Origin: Deltaproteobacteria bacterium
Lineage (GTDB): Bacteria; Myxococcota_A; Polyangia; Polyangiales; Ga0077539
Reading direction: 5' to 3'
Assembly (NCBI GenBank): GCA_030694465.1
Contig: JAUXYJ010000023.1
Span: 1-64,000 of the forward strand
DNA length: 64,000 nt
A program made the position numbers and the translations under genes. Below the pieces are notes generated by a model. It was not told the origin of the DNA. It ran no database searches and saw nothing but the letters and a program-made list of their open reading frames with translations. Shown here in pieces: positions 26,762 to 34,522 of the stretch. Positions within the stretch are counted from its first letter, which is position 1; each line of letters starts with the position of its first letter.

Positions 26762-26837
26762 ACTCACCTCCCCCATAGCCCTTGTTCGTCCCGCTTCTCG
26801 CGGAGCGCGCAAGCCCAATGGGGGACCCAAGGTGAGT
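26762..26837. repeat. Long imperfect hairpin
   Basis: ACTCACC plus TCCCCCAT (26762-26776) pair with ATGGGGGA (26818-26825) and GGTGAGT (26831-26837), leaving a 5-nt one-sided bulge. CTTG (26781-26784) can pair with CAAG (26810-26813) inside. The stem-bulge-stem shape is more RNA-like than operator-like. Confidence 0.55.
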
Positions 26838-27010
26838 GAACCACACGGTGATGCAAGCGGCGCTCGGGCGCAGCGACTCCCTGGATATCCATACGATCGA
26901 ACGCGAGAACGATCTTCCAGCGACGCCGCCGCGATCAAGCCCGATGGCCCCACGCAGCACACAGCGCCAACAAGACATCGTTGGCCTGTGCGGGATGTCG
27001 CGATCCCTGC

Positions 27011-27030
27011 TGAGATCTCTTGAGATCTCA
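27011..27030. repeat. Perfect 9-bp inverted repeat
   Basis: TGAGATCTC-TT-GAGATCTCA is a complete dyad with a 2-bp centre, and each arm is itself nearly palindromic (GAGATCTC). It could be a protein-binding site. It lies in the gene-poor 26.2-28.25 kb region. Confidence 0.7.
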
Positions 27031-27070
27031 TGCGCTGCGGTCTCGTCGAAGATTGTGTGAGCTACGCGAC

Positions 27071-27110
27071 GAGCGTCTGCGAATTGCCTAAATGTGATTC
27101 GCAGCCGCTC
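27071..27110. repeat. 14-bp stem hairpin with 12-nt loop
   Basis: The left arm GAGCGTCTGCGAAT and right arm ATTCGCAGCCGCTC match at 13 of 14 positions around a 12-nt spacer (27085-27096). It sits 30 bp before a second hairpin, which also has a 12-nt loop. Confidence 0.75.
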
Positions 27111-27140
27111 GAAGACTAACCTCGCACCACACTGCATCGC

Positions 27141-27178
27141 CCGATGTGACTCACACCAACACCCCTGAGTCACATCGG
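27141..27178. repeat. 13-bp perfect stem hairpin with 12-nt loop
   Basis: CCGATGTGACTCA and TGAGTCACATCGG are exact reverse complements separated by a C-rich 12-nt loop (27154-27165). No U-tract follows, so an intrinsic terminator is unlikely. Paired with 27071-27110, it suggests a designed secondary structure. Confidence 0.8.
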
Positions 27179-27957
27179 CGAGGTACATGAGCCCTGCGTG
27201 TCGAAGCGACCTAAACGTCGCGACATCGGATCACTCTCTCTCGGACTCCTCCTGCACGCGCCCCGGCATCGGCGTCGTGAGCCCCTCACAGGGCCACCGA
27301 CGAAGATCGCAACGGCGCAAGCGGCCAGTGAGCCCGTGACAACGCGAAAGAGAGCGACCCAGTGACGACACAACGAAGCGGCGCGGACGGTGGTTGTTGA
27401 TTCAACCACTCGATGCTCACCGCCATGCTCGCAAGGACAGCCTCGAAATCCCAATAGTCCACGAGACCCGTCGCAACGGGCCTTAGGTTTCTCTCTCCAG
27501 CATGCGGCCTCGCCGATGTCTCTTCACCGATGACCTCGCGAGCGCCACAGAGTCTCTCTCCAGAGGCGACGGAATCGGCGAACCAAGGACCAAGCGCTGC
27601 GTCTCGGACGCTCTGCACTCGGACGTACTTTCTCTCAGCACTGTTTCACTTCGGCCCGTCAAAAGACCGAACGTTGCGATGTGCTGACAGCAAAGTCGGA
27701 AGCGGCGGCGCGGTGCTCAAAGTCCCACCGAGGTCAACCCTGCAAAGGCGCGCATCGTGGGTACCCCGAGACCCCGCTCGTGACCGCTTCGCTGCCCAAG
27801 GCCCTCACTCGGACCCAAGCGAAAGCTGAAGGAAAGAGAAAGACCCAAGCGCCCCCGTTTGCAGCGCTGCCACCGCGAGGAGTCATGCCCTCGAAGATCG
27901 CCAAAGACACACGCCCCGAACGTGTACTCCCACAGCGAAATCCCAGGTGACAGCGAA

Positions 27958-28010
27958 GGATTCTCAGCCCCAGTTAGCCATCACTACGATGAATGGCTGA
28001 GGCCGAATCC
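27958..28010. repeat. Composite hairpin
   Basis: GGATTC-TCAGCC (27958-27969) pairs with GGCTGA (27995-28000) and GAATCC (28005-28010), with a 4-nt bulge on the right side. An inner AGCCAT/ATGGCT dyad overlaps the stem and offers an alternative pairing. Confidence 0.6.
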
Positions 28011-28100
28011 ATAAGCAGCGTTGATGGTTACCCGCTCACGATAGACCGCCGACGCATCGCGTCTCAGCGGCTCGCTCATGGCGCTTAAGACCAGCGCGTT

Positions 28101-28144
28101 CACCCGAAGAGTTTTGCCCCCCAAAGGGCCACACTTTTCGGGTG
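28101..28144. repeat. Two-stem hairpin downstream of the SPFH gene
   Basis: CACCCGAAGAGT (28101-28112) pairs with ACTTTTCGGGTG (28133-28144), 11 of 12 as Watson-Crick pairs and one G-T. An inner GCCC/GGGC stem closes a 6-nt loop. It lies 111 bp beyond the stop of the SPFH gene (minus strand), where it could shape the mRNA 3' end. Confidence 0.65.
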
Positions 28145-28254
28145 ATTGCGCATTTCTCCGGCGCAACATGGGTCCCCCCAGTGCTCGCATAGGACGCTCA
28201 CCGGGTGGGCCCGCTTGTCGCGTGCGTCGATCCCCCCTCAGGCCGTGTTCGCGA

Positions 28255-29631
28255 TCAGCCCATCGAGGGCGGCGCGGGCGGCGCGGGCGGCGCAGGAGGC
28301 GCAGGAGGGCCGCCTGTGTTTGTCGCGTAAAGGACGACCGCGGGAGTCCACTGCGGCATTCCCTGCGACCACACGTAGATCGCGGCGGGGTCTAGACCTC
28401 GGCGCGCGAGCTCTGCACGAACGGCCTCGGGGCCCTGAAGCTGGAGCACTTCAGCGCCGACCTGCACGTGAAACACAGGGCCTCCTGCCGGGGGTGGCGG
28501 CGGACCGCCTCCAGGCCCTGGAGGGGGCGGGGGCCCCTGTCCGGGGGGATACGCACCGGCGCCGGGCGCGACGCCCGAGAAGCCGCCCTGCACGCCCTGG
28601 GAGTATGCCTGTGCGACGCCCATGCCAATGCCGAACTGAGCCATCGCGCCTGCGGGGCTGTTGCCACCGCCGCCGCCTGGCTGCGCCATGCCTTGACCCG
28701 CGCCGATCATGGCCTGACCCGCTGCGTAGGCGTTGTAGTTTCCGCCCGCGAGGTTCTGCACGTACTTCTGGTCTTGCGAGTACTGCTGGTCGAGCTTGTG
28801 CTGGTTGGCCTGCGCTGCGTACGCGGCGGTCTGCACACCGACCTGCGCTTTGACCTGCTCGGCCTGCGCTTGGAGGGCTGCGCGCTGGATCTGAATCTCG
28901 TCCTGCTGGAGGCCGACCATCTGCTCGGCGACCTTCTGGCGCATCTCGTCGAAGCGCTTGATGTCTTCCTCGGGGACGTCGATCTCGAGCTTGGTCACAC
29001 GCAAAATGCGCACGCCGACCTGGTTGAGCTCGGGCGCGTTTGCGACGAACGCAGCGGCGAGCTCGCTCTGCAAATCCATGATGTCCAAGAGCGTGCGGCG
29101 CTGCTCGCGGGCGAGCTTGCCGAGCGTGCTCTTGACGGTCATGAAGAACATGTCCGTGAGCCACGAGAAAATGTCGGGGTGCTCTTGGTACTTGCCCATG
29201 CCGAAGTACCCGTAGATCAACGTCTCGGGGTTCTCGATGCGCATGAGCAAATCGCCGTGACAACGACCGCGCAAACGGATCGCGGTCATCGGGTCAATCA
29301 TGTGCCCCAGCGAGCCACCAAAGGGCATCGGAAAAGGGGTGCGCTTGCAGAAGAAAATCTCGCTGAGCAAGAAGTCTCCGCCCGTCGCCGAGTCGATGAG
29401 ATTCTGCAAGAACGGGATGCCCGCGCCCTGCAGCGTGTGGCGACCGGCGTCCAGCGTCCCGGCAGGGCGACCTTCGCGGGCAAACACTGCCCACTCGTCG
29501 GCGCGAACAGTGACCTGCGCAAACCGCGGAACCGTCTTGTCCGGGTGCTTGTAAATCAGGTCAGTGTTTCCATCCGGGCGGGCGATCGCCATCTCGCGTA
29601 CGCCCTCTTTGACGAAATTAAAGAACCCCAT
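28255..29631 (-). CDS. SPFH/band-7 domain protein with C-terminal GYF_2-like domain
   Basis: 458 residues; ATG 29631 is preceded by AGGAGG with 9-nt spacing. The N-terminal half (about 1-250) is a YdjI-type SPFH domain (MGFFNFVKEGVREMAI; RPAGTLDAGRHTL; GRCHGDLLMRIENPE), followed by a Gln-rich coiled segment (about 235-310). A Gly/Pro-rich disordered linker comes next (about 310-385). A small C-terminal domain with YVWSQGMPQWTPA matches the GYF_2/DUF4339 type that binds proline-rich peptides. No membrane segment is present. Such proteins are commonly paired with zinc-ribbon membrane proteins, as here (divergent 29992-31230), suggesting a membrane-organising scaffold. Confidence 0.88.
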   Translation of the reverse strand: MGFFNFVKEGVREMAIARPDGNTDLIYKHPDKTVPRFAQVTVRADEWAVFAREGRPAGTLDAGRHTLQGAGIPFLQNLIDSATGGDFLLSEIFFCKRTPFPMPFGGSLGHMIDPMTAIRLRGRCHGDLLMRIENPETLIYGYFGMGKYQEHPDIFSWLTDMFFMTVKSTLGKLAREQRRTLLDIMDLQSELAAAFVANAPELNQVGVRILRVTKLEIDVPEEDIKRFDEMRQKVAEQMVGLQQDEIQIQRAALQAQAEQVKAQVGVQTAAYAAQANQHKLDQQYSQDQKYVQNLAGGNYNAYAAGQAMIGAGQGMAQPGGGGGNSPAGAMAQFGIGMGVAQAYSQGVQGGFSGVAPGAGAYPPGQGPPPPPGPGGGPPPPPAGGPVFHVQVGAEVLQLQGPEAVRAELARRGLDPAAIYVWSQGMPQWTPAVVLYATNTGGPPAPPAPPAPPAPPSMG

Positions 29632-29991
29632 TCGCTTGGACCTCCTGAGTCAGTGCAACACGATTTGTGAGTCAAACCGTTCGCGTTGAGACACTTCGAC
29701 CACAGCGATGTCTGACAGACCGTGTTGTCAGACCTCGCGCGCCGAGCCATCGCGACCCGTCGCTGACCTGTTCAGCAACCGCCGCGACCCGCAATGTGCG
29801 CAAGGATAGTCCCCACACGCCCGTGCAACAACCCCTGATTGCGCGCGAGTCCAAAACCGTATCGCGCATCGCCAATCGATCCGAACGCACACTTCAGCCG
29901 TGCCCACGACCCGCGATTCTTGGCACACTCCCCCAGCCCACGCTTTGCGTTGTTCGCGCATCCCAAGACACCCGCTAGAATTGAGACTCTC
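29632..29991. other. Divergent intergenic region between SPFH and zinc-ribbon genes
   Basis: 360 bp without a supported gene. It holds the SPFH ribosome-binding site (29641-29646), two direct copies of TGAGTCA 22 bp apart (29646-29652 and 29668-29674), and the inverted repeat at 29710-29733. The plus-strand frame continues upstream from 29992 but shows no domain. Confidence 0.55.
29710..29733. promoter_or_regulatory. Perfect 8-bp inverted repeat in the SPFH/zinc-ribbon intergenic region
   Basis: GTCTGACA-N8-TGTCAGAC is an exact dyad about 80 bp upstream of the SPFH start and 260 bp upstream of the zinc-ribbon start. It could be an operator controlling one or both genes; the regulator is unknown. 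Confidence 0.5.
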
Positions 29992-31230
29992 GTGACGCAG
30001 CAGACCCAACAACCAGCCAACCCACAAGCGCAGCAGTTTCAGTGCCCACAGTGTGGTGGAGCCATGGTGTACGACGCCGGCCTCGGCGGCATGAAGTGCA
30101 AGTATTGCAAGCACCAAATGGCCGTCCCAGCTCAGCCCGGTGCGTCGGGACCGCGTGAGATTCCGCTGGCCGAAGGCTATCAACGTGCGCCGCGCGGGCT
30201 CGGCGTCGCGACCATTAAGTTTCAGTGCAAAGAGTGTGGCGCGAGCGTCAACACTGCGCCCAACGAGCGCACCGCGTCTTGTACGTACTGCGCGTCGCAC
30301 TCAGTCATCGAGGTGCCGCCAGATCCAAATCTCATTCAGCCTGAGAATTTGGTGCCATTTCGAGTGGCCCGCGAGGTCGCAGTCACGAGCTTTAAGAGCT
30401 GGTTGGCGGACCTCTGGTTTCGCCCCTCGAAGCTCAAAACCATGGCCGAGCTCGAGCAGGTCTTCGGCGTGTATGTCCCTTATTGGACCTTCGATTCGCA
30501 GGTATTCTCGCGATGGCACGCCGAGCGCGGTTGGTACTACTACGTCACCGAGACCTACCAAGACAACGAGAACGGTGAGTGGGTCACCAAGACCCGTGAG
30601 GTCCGTCACACGCGATGGGAACCCGCAAGCGGCCAACGACAAGACTTCTTCGACGACGTGCTGGTCTGCGCTTCAAAGGGCCTGCCCGAAAAGCTTGCAG
30701 ATTCGCTCACAAGCTTTGACACCAAGCAGCTCGTCCCTTACGCACCAGGCTACCTCGCAGGCTGGCGCGCAGAGTCCTATGCCGTGGATCTCCCCGTCGC
30801 GTGGACCAAGGCTCAGAGCACCATTCAAAGCACGCAACAGTCGCGCTGCCACAGCGACGTCGGTGGCGACGAAGTGCGCGGGCTCCAAGTCCAAAATCAG
30901 TACAGCGGCGAGACGTTTAAGCACGTACTTTTGCCCGTCTATGTCGCAGCGTATCGCTTCGACGGAAAACCCTATCGATTCCTCGTCAACGGACAGACCG
31001 GCGAAGTGCAAGGCGAGGCGCCTTACTCCTGGGTCAAGATCACGCTGCTCGTGCTCGCGATCCTCGCGGTGATCGGTGTCATCGCGGCCATCGTGATCAG
31101 TCGGCAAGAGGACTCCGCGCTCCGACACTTGCCTACGTCGTCGGTGTTCGCTTCAAACACGCAAAGCTCGCGAGAGAGCATGATGGCCTTGCGCTTGGGT
31201 GGAGATTCAGTACGCTTGTCGCGAGGGTAG
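29992..31230 (+). CDS. Zinc-ribbon protein with a single C-terminal membrane segment
   Basis: 412 residues from GTG 29992; the frame runs further upstream without recognisable content. Two zinc ribbons open the protein: CPQCGG...CKYC (about 18-40) and CKECGA...CTYC (about 78-100). The middle (about 110-345) is the conserved domain of SPFH-partner zinc-ribbon proteins (VPYWTFDSQVFSRWHAERG), followed by a membrane helix (about 350-375, VKITLLVLAILAVIGVIAAIVI) and a Ser-rich tail. It probably works with the divergent SPFH protein at the membrane, on the basis of domain pairing in other genomes. The last 30 residues match nothing I know. Confidence 0.8.
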   Translation: MTQQTQQPANPQAQQFQCPQCGGAMVYDAGLGGMKCKYCKHQMAVPAQPGASGPREIPLAEGYQRAPRGLGVATIKFQCKECGASVNTAPNERTASCTYCASHSVIEVPPDPNLIQPENLVPFRVAREVAVTSFKSWLADLWFRPSKLKTMAELEQVFGVYVPYWTFDSQVFSRWHAERGWYYYVTETYQDNENGEWVTKTREVRHTRWEPASGQRQDFFDDVLVCASKGLPEKLADSLTSFDTKQLVPYAPGYLAGWRAESYAVDLPVAWTKAQSTIQSTQQSRCHSDVGGDEVRGLQVQNQYSGETFKHVLLPVYVAAYRFDGKPYRFLVNGQTGEVQGEAPYSWVKITLLVLAILAVIGVIAAIVISRQEDSALRHLPTSSVFASNTQSSRESMMALRLGGDSVRLSRG

Positions 31231-31311
31231 AGATCGGTGGGTGCGCGTATTGCGGATCCACACGCCGAGATGCACCGAACGGTGCGTTCACACACGAGGG
31301 GGACCGGCTGA

Positions 31312-31818
31312 ATGGCTCATAAAACTCTGCAAAAACCCATGCGAACCGAGATCTCGCACCTGACCGCCGAGACGCTGTGTCTTACCATCTCAGGGTGCAT
31401 CACACACCTTGATTTGCCCAAGGTGCTTGAGGCGATCGGACAGGTGCTCGAGCTGCGCGACGAGTATCTCACCTTGGTCACAGATTTCTCGGAGCTTCAG
31501 ACCCTTGATCCAGGCGTCGTGGGCCGCGTGATCGCTCACGCTGCGCACAACAACTGGCAAATCCCCGCGTCGATCACGATCACGCGATCACAGGCTCTCG
31601 CGACCGTGTGTCGCGCGGGCGCTGCGGTCTTTAAGACTCGCGACTACTGGGTGGTCGGTAGCCGCGCTGAGGCGCTCGAGATCGCCCGAGGCCGCGCAGC
31701 CCGCGAACGCATCGCAGCCCATGGAGCACACGCCACACGGCGCAGGCTTGTCAGCGGTGAAGTCGCGCTGCCCGCCGCAGGGACCCGCATCGCGCAGGCA
31801 AAACGACACACGGGCTGA
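31312..31818 (+). CDS. STAS-like domain protein
   Basis: 168 residues. The region from about 10 to 125 has the alternating beta/alpha pattern of SpoIIAA/STAS-like domains (LCLTISGCITHLDLPKVLEAIGQVLEL; YLTLVTDFSELQTLDPGVVGRVI), followed by a basic disordered tail. There is no membrane segment and no obvious phosphorylatable Ser in the canonical place. A GCACCG-AA-CGGTGC dyad at 31272-31285 lies upstream, with GAGGGGG ahead of the ATG. The function may be regulatory, but no kinase partner is adjacent. Confidence 0.55.
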   Translation: MAHKTLQKPMRTEISHLTAETLCLTISGCITHLDLPKVLEAIGQVLELRDEYLTLVTDFSELQTLDPGVVGRVIAHAAHNNWQIPASITITRSQALATVCRAGAAVFKTRDYWVVGSRAEALEIARGRAARERIAAHGAHATRRRLVSGEVALPAAGTRIAQAKRHTG

Positions 31819-31861
31819 GTGACGGGCCACACGCGCGCTACGCAATGGCATCATCGCGCGT

Positions 31862-33472
31862 GTGCAAAGCGTGAGTCACACCAGTTCGATCGCTCGCTCT
31901 CTCGTCAGCGTCTCGCTCGCAGCCCTCGCCTGGCTCTCTGCAAGCGTCGCCCTCGCGATCAATCAACCGGATGGGACGCCCATCCCCGCGACGAGCGCGC
32001 TCCAATCGGTGTTTACCGCGCGCGGCGAGAGCCTCAACGCGCTCACGGACGCAGCGCTCACGCCCGAGCGATTTGTTCCGGGCTGTAGGCTTACGTTTAC
32101 GCTGGCGACCCGAGGCCCCGCGCTCTTTCGCAACAGCTTCGGCTGGTACAACGCGACGGGACGCGCGCCGACGGACGCCGATCTCCATCCGCTGATCGGT
32201 TGCGACGCTCCCCAGGGCTTTGTCGCGACCTTGGATCTCACGCGCGAGCCCGCTTACATGGGCGGCGAAATTGGCTTCTTTCTTCGCACACCCGAGGACG
32301 GCGCGAGCGGCACCTGTGCAGGCGGCGACTGCTGTGCTCGCCCGGGTCGTGTCGGGCGCACGTACTTCTCTGAGCGACGATTTAATCCAGACAGCCTCGA
32401 GTCGGGAGGCTCTGGGTATGTGCACTTGCTCACGTACGACTCACGCGCGATGCGCGATGGGTTTTACTTTGCGTGGGAAGATCTCTTTCGCGGCGGAGAC
32501 AACAATTTTACCGACTTCGTCGCGCTGGTCTCTAACATCGTCTGCTCGGGCGGCGGCGGACGTTGCGACACCGGAATGCCCGGCGTATGCGCAAACGGAA
32601 CCCTCCAATGTCGCGCCGGCGCCCTCGCCTGCGCTGCGTCCACGGTGGCGAGCGCCGAGCGCTGTGACGGCCAAGACAACGACTGCAACGGCAGCGTGGA
32701 CGAGGGCGACTCGCTCTGCCCCAGTGGCCAAGTGTGTGATCGCGGGACGTGCGTCCCACCGTGCCTTGAGCGCTCATGTTTTGAGGGATTTCGCTGCAGC
32801 GAACGCGGCACCTGTGTCGAGGACGCGTGCGCCATGGTGAGCTGTCCAAGCGGTCAGCGATGCGAGGCCGGGCGCTGTCTCGCAGCCTGCGACGGCATCG
32901 TGTGCCCAGGTGCGCAACAGTGCCGCGCGGGACGCTGTGTGGACCCGTGCGAGGGCGTTCGTTGTGACGCAGACCAAGTGTGCGTCGGCGGAACGTGTTC
33001 GCCACGGTGCCAGTGTCGACGCTGCCCCGCGAGCGAGACCTGCCAGACCGACGGGCGCTGCGTAGCGACCGATTGCGCCGCGGTGTCGTGCCCCTTGGGT
33101 CAGCAGTGTATCTCCGGGGCATGTCGTGATGCATGTACCAATGCACGCTGTCCGCTGGGCGAACGCTGCGAAACCGGGGCATGCATTCGGGTCGCCTCGG
33201 GCGTGGACGCAGGCACTGTGGACGCGAGCCCTGGGTTCGACGGGGGCCCAGCCATGGACGGCTCGGCGACGACTCAAGATGCTTCGCGCGATGTGACTGG
33301 CAGCGACGTTCTGCCCCCTCTGGGGCCGCCTCCGGGGCGCGGATGCTCTTGTCGAACATCGCCGAGCGAGAGCGAAACGCGCGACGCTGCGGGGCCGCTA
33401 CTGGGCTCGCTCTTGCTGCTCGCGATCGCTCGCAGGCGCGACGGTCGGCGAGCAGCCCCGGCGCGTGGGTAG
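31862..33472 (+). CDS. Secreted DUF4114-like, Cys-rich protein with MYXO-CTERM-like tail
   Basis: 536 residues from GTG 31862; GTG 31871 is an alternative. A signal peptide covers about 1-33 (cleavage after ALA). Residues about 35-230 match the DUF4114 pattern (NSFGWYN; GYVHLLTYDSRAMRDGFYFAWED; GGDNNFTDFVALV). A MopE-like metal-binding motif (ERCDGQDNDCNGSVDEGD) and several EGF-like or Stig1-like Cys-rich units follow (about 270-450), then an Asp/Ser/Thr linker. The C-terminal sorting signal has GCSC, a hydrophobic run and an Arg-rich end. It is probably exported and outer-surface-anchored. Confidence 0.83.
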   Translation: MQSVSHTSSIARSLVSVSLAALAWLSASVALAINQPDGTPIPATSALQSVFTARGESLNALTDAALTPERFVPGCRLTFTLATRGPALFRNSFGWYNATGRAPTDADLHPLIGCDAPQGFVATLDLTREPAYMGGEIGFFLRTPEDGASGTCAGGDCCARPGRVGRTYFSERRFNPDSLESGGSGYVHLLTYDSRAMRDGFYFAWEDLFRGGDNNFTDFVALVSNIVCSGGGGRCDTGMPGVCANGTLQCRAGALACAASTVASAERCDGQDNDCNGSVDEGDSLCPSGQVCDRGTCVPPCLERSCFEGFRCSERGTCVEDACAMVSCPSGQRCEAGRCLAACDGIVCPGAQQCRAGRCVDPCEGVRCDADQVCVGGTCSPRCQCRRCPASETCQTDGRCVATDCAAVSCPLGQQCISGACRDACTNARCPLGERCETGACIRVASGVDAGTVDASPGFDGGPAMDGSATTQDASRDVTGSDVLPPLGPPPGRGCSCRTSPSESETRDAAGPLLGSLLLLAIARRRDGRRAAPARG

Positions 33473-33617
33473 CGCAGATTTGCTAGAAGATTCGCTGGAA
33501 AAAGTGCGGGCTTTACTCTCGCGAGACAAAGCCAGACACTGTCGGCGATTGGTCGCCATTGTCTCACCCTGAGACGAGCGATCAACGCCCTCAACCCTTT
33601 ACGAAAGAGATCGCACA

Positions 33618-34115
33618 ATGGCAGCAGGTACTGGTTCGACGCTCAGGCATGGCGCAAGCGGCGCAGAGGTCTCGGCACTGCAAACGCAGCTCAACGCCCT
33701 GGGCTATGCGCTCACCGCGGATGGGCATTTCGGCACCAAGACCGAGCTCGTCGTCAAGCACCTCCAGAAGGCATTTGGCTACACGATCGACGGGATCGTC
33801 GGCGATGGCACACGCGCGCTCATCGCGCAGCAGACCGGGCTCGCCTGGAAGAGCCCATTGACCGCGAACGTGATCGAAGAGCGCGCGCAGATCTTGAAGA
33901 AGGGCTCTGAGGGCGAGTGGGTTCGCAAGCTGCAGACCAAGCTCGTCACGCTGGGCTTTAAGATCGAAGTGGACGGATCGTTTGGACCCGGGACGGACAC
34001 CGCGGTACGCGCGCTTCAGCAGGCCTTTGGCTACACCGTCGATGGTGTCGCGGGTGAGGCGACCCACTTTCTGGCCGATCAACAGATCGCGCTCGGCTGG
34101 AAGCACGGGGCCTAA
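33618..34115 (+). CDS. Protein with two peptidoglycan-binding (PG_binding_1) domains
   Basis: 165 residues made of two tandem PG_binding_1 repeats at about 9-75 (LRHGASGAEVSALQTQLNALGY...DGHFGTKTE) and 92-160 (LKKGSEGEWVRKLQTKLVTLGF...DGSFGPGTD). No signal peptide is visible, so it would need another export route or act inside the cell; some contractile-injection or phage-tail-like systems use such proteins. A GTCTCA-CCC-TGAGAC dyad lies at 33561-33575 ahead of the start. It is followed 9 bp later by 34125-34511, probably in one operon. Confidence 0.85.
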   Translation: MAAGTGSTLRHGASGAEVSALQTQLNALGYALTADGHFGTKTELVVKHLQKAFGYTIDGIVGDGTRALIAQQTGLAWKSPLTANVIEERAQILKKGSEGEWVRKLQTKLVTLGFKIEVDGSFGPGTDTAVRALQQAFGYTVDGVAGEATHFLADQQIALGWKHGA

Positions 34116-34124
34116 GCAAACTCC

Positions 34125-34511
34125 GTGGAAATCAGCAGCTGGATCGCGCAAACCAAGCAGAGCATCTTGGGCGAGCTTGAGCAGCACGTCTACGATCAGG
34201 CCACCGCGAACAACCTCGTGGACACAGCCCTCGCGTCGCTCATTGAGCACGCGGTCGCGAAGCTCAAGCTCGAGATGCCCGCAGCGACAGGCGTGGCTTC
34301 TACGCTGCTCGGGTTTCTCAAGCCGCTGATGGCGGCCGCAGATTCGCTCGGTCTTGATGACAAGATCGCAGAGCTAGTCGCCTCACACGGGGTCGACGCT
34401 GCGATGCGCGATCGCGTGATCGCTGGACTCACGCGATATCTTCAAGACAACAGCGGACGCTTAATGTCCGTGGCGCAACAAGCGCTCATGCGGCAGCTCA
34501 CCCAGCAATAA
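34125..34511 (+). CDS. Helical protein of unknown function, partner of the PG-binding protein
   Basis: 128 residues from GTG 34125. It is predicted to be almost entirely helical (SILGELEQHVYDQATANNLV; SLIEHAVAKLKLEM; FLKPLMAAADSLGLDDKIAEL). No signal peptide or known domain was recognised. The 9-bp spacing after the PG-binding gene indicates co-expression. It converges with glmU. Confidence 0.6.
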   Translation: MEISSWIAQTKQSILGELEQHVYDQATANNLVDTALASLIEHAVAKLKLEMPAATGVASTLLGFLKPLMAAADSLGLDDKIAELVASHGVDAAMRDRVIAGLTRYLQDNSGRLMSVAQQALMRQLTQQ

Positions 34512-34522
34512 CCGCTTGGGCG

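Larger units (their letters stand above)
26191..28254. other. About 2 kb without a convincing gene, rich in long inverted repeats
   Basis: Open frames here are all short (up to about 142 codons), lack recognisable domains and good ribosome-binding sites, and have amino-acid composition unlike neighbouring proteins. The DNA looks less GC-rich than its surroundings. It contains at least six substantial inverted repeats (26762-26837, 27011-27030, 27071-27110, 27141-27178, 27958-28010, 28101-28144) and small hairpins such as CGTGCGA-N5-TCGCACG at 26525-26543. Possible explanations are a structured non-coding RNA locus, a decayed gene region or an old insertion. No rRNA, tRNA, tmRNA or RNase P signature was found. 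Confidence 0.6.

Noticed and set aside
26740..26840. Possible 16S rRNA or RNase P fragment
   Set aside because: A short GGTGAGTAA-like string appears on the minus strand, but no conserved flanking rRNA or rnpB elements are present.
26760..27188. 142-codon minus-strand frame in the gene-poor island
   Set aside because: Composition and lack of any motif suggest chance. It spans three of the inverted repeats.
27286..27618. 110-codon minus-strand frame
   Set aside because: Contains a few plausible-looking segments (LVDYWDFEAVLASMAV) but no ribosome-binding site and no family; insufficient support.
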